From positions 315,937 through 379,936 of the forward strand of contig CAJNYU010002045.1 in NCBI GenBank assembly GCA_905331475.1: a stretch of DNA of 64,000 bases, read 5' to 3'. Under the pieces are notes generated by a model. That model searched no databases. It saw only the letters and a program-made list of their open reading frames with translations, and had not been told where the DNA came from. Origin of the DNA: Rotaria socialis. Its lineage: Eukaryota > Rotifera > Eurotatoria > Philodinida > Philodinidae. A program made the translations under genes and the position numbers. Below, in pieces: positions 62,701 to 64,000 of this stretch. Numbering within the stretch: position 1 is the first letter of the stretch; every line of letters starts with the position of its first letter.

Positions 62701-64000
62701 AGCTTGAATCTGTTCCATTTTCTTCATCGGCTACTATTGAATTTATGCGTGATATATTTGTAGATATTTTAGGTACAGACTAAAAGTAAATTTTATTAGA
62801 AACAAAAACAAATTGTTGAAAACTCTATGTTTACTTCATTTGTAAAATTCAATGAATCAGGTCGAACATGATTGTCAGCTAGGAAAATATAATGCATTTT
62901 TTTTGAAAATTCGTGAGTCAAATTTTTTATATACTTGTTTCGTGCGCGTTGATGGTTGCTTGTTTTTGACCATTGGCAGAAGTGATACCCATTGATTTAT
63001 CTTCTGAAACGGGTTTTGCTCGAGACGAATTTTCTTTACTCCTAGAATCACCACTGTTAGTCTCGACTGAATCTAAATAAATTGAAAAATGACAAATTAA
63101 ATAAATGATTATGAAATAATATTCTTTTTAGTATTCAAACACATTCAAAACAAAGTAAGGTAATATAGAACAAACAACACAAGAATTACGATATTCAATG
63201 TACCCGCTATTGTTTCAGAGTGCATCGGACGAATATTTGCATTCATATTCGATGATAATGATGGGCTGACAGTGAGTGGCGAATGAAACGGTACATGAGG
63301 CGAAAATGAATGTTTTGGATTAGTCCGAAGTTCCACATTTCCTCCAAGATTTATGCCTGCTTGTGCAGCTGTTGCATAGCTACGTGCAAGCGCTAGTTTT
63401 GATTCACGCCATAAACTTCCTGAAAATTTTCTTTTTTCCTAAATCTGAAAGAATCTTTTAAAAAAACTTCTATTCACCTAAATGTGCAGCAAGTCCAGTA
63501 TTTGGAGTTGGTACATTGCTTGGTTGTTGTTGTTGCTGTTGCTGTTGATTAGGAACCGCGGGTGGAAGCGGTACTGTATTCAATGGGATATTTGGATCAA
63601 TTGATGATAGACTTTCTCGACTACTGCTAAGAGGACTATTTCGTTCGGACATTGGACTTAAATCATTCTTAGCATCTTTTATCCAATAATGTGTATGGGC
63701 TATTTCAAGTAATTGAACTGTTGATGCCATACCGCCAAGACCATTATTTTCAAATGTGACTTCAAGACCTTGAATAACAGCTCGTAATATATTTGTCATA
63801 CCTTTGAAAATAGTTCGAGTTACTTTCTACAAAAATAAAATTATTTATTAATAGTAAAGCAAAAGTTAAATTATCAACATACAACATCTTCAATATGATC
63901 ATCTTCATCGGAATATTTTTTATCGAGATTTGTATTCAAACGGCTGAGAACGAAATTTCGATAATTTTCATCTTCCATTAATTTTTTAACTCGATTTATT
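59778..64000 (-). CDS. MADD / Rab3-GEF, C-terminal part (runs off the window)
   Basis: Exons read from the window end: 63883-64000 (partial), 63478-63826, 63204-63419, 62935-63072, 62835-62878, 62568-62779, 61845-62051, 61567-61783, 61387-61494, 61163-61327, 61037-61109, 60862-60968, 60734-60806, 60622-60668, then either 59778-59849 or the alternative exon at 60413-60559. Blocks match the C-terminal half of [38 protein letters not shown] with [60 protein letters not shown]-type motif (GQELGGEFP) and FVLEEFDPNTKQ. The gene activates Rab3/Rab27 by nucleotide exchange through its N-terminal DENN module (outside the window), controlling vesicle transport and release. A Ser-rich linker and a poly-Gln run (about 63520-63545) lie in exons 2-6. 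The standard ending is [18 protein letters not shown] plus NDQQQ, like the vertebrate AHEICYSVLCLFSY tail. Confidence 0.92.

Overview
The window is AT-rich nuclear DNA from an animal. The genes are split by many short introns (mostly 45-75 bp, GTAAGT/GTATGT donors, TTTAG/TATAG acceptors). Conserved metazoan genes (calcium-channel alpha2delta, MADD/Rab3-GEF, CLUH-type clustered mitochondria protein, ADF/cofilin, exostosin-like glycosyltransferase, PCTP-like START protein) lie among genes with a bacterial or fungal look (DUF4037, a bacterial-type 5'-nucleotidase, an intronless SPFH protein, a peroxisomal/bacterial-type copper amine oxidase). That mixture, with small introns and short non-autonomous transposons, suggests a bdelloid rotifer. 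This is inference; no marker gene proves it.

Layout: 1-2.9 kb has no visible gene. 2.9-5.5 kb holds an intronless DUF4037 gene (+) converging on a six-exon START-domain lipid-transfer gene (-). 7.0-10.8 kb is a membrane-anchored 5'-nucleotidase-like gene (+) with unusually long introns. 12.6-13.5 kb is a Ser/Asn-rich orphan (-), and 14.7-15.2 kb a small DUF1761-type membrane protein (+). 17.1-25.0 kb (-) holds the C-terminal ~800 residues of a CLU/CLUH protein in 16 exons. Its introns carry two foldback elements and one scaffold gap. Its N-terminal half is not found. An EXT/EXTL GT64 glycosyltransferase (-, 25.1-27.8 kb) sits directly upstream instead.

28-30 kb carries two related CCCAGG-bounded mobile elements. 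Cofilin (+) is at 30.9-32.2 kb, an intronless SPFH/Band 7 gene (+) at 36.1-37.5 kb and an orphan ORF (+) at 38.7-39.2 kb. 39.9-50.8 kb (-) is a complete alpha2delta subunit gene, for which I could phase 29 exons without a frame conflict. 51.4-53.9 kb (-) is a copper amine oxidase with all catalytic residues. 54.5 kb is a poly-G/N assembly gap. 57.0-57.4 kb (-) encodes a likely neuropeptide precursor with two terminal amidated peptides that I do not recognise. 58.2-59.1 kb is an imperfect tandem duplication. 59.8-64.0 kb (-) is the C-terminal part of MADD, cut by the window edge, with an apparent alternative C-terminal exon.

Several genes share a theme without being a linked pathway. MADD (Rab3 exchange factor, synaptic vesicle release), alpha2delta (presynaptic calcium channel trafficking) and the neuropeptide precursor all belong to regulated secretion. 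Eukaryotic neighbours need not be co-regulated, so I draw no operon-like conclusion. Exon borders were placed by eye from frame continuity, splice consensus and remembered family sequence; individual borders may be off by a few bases.
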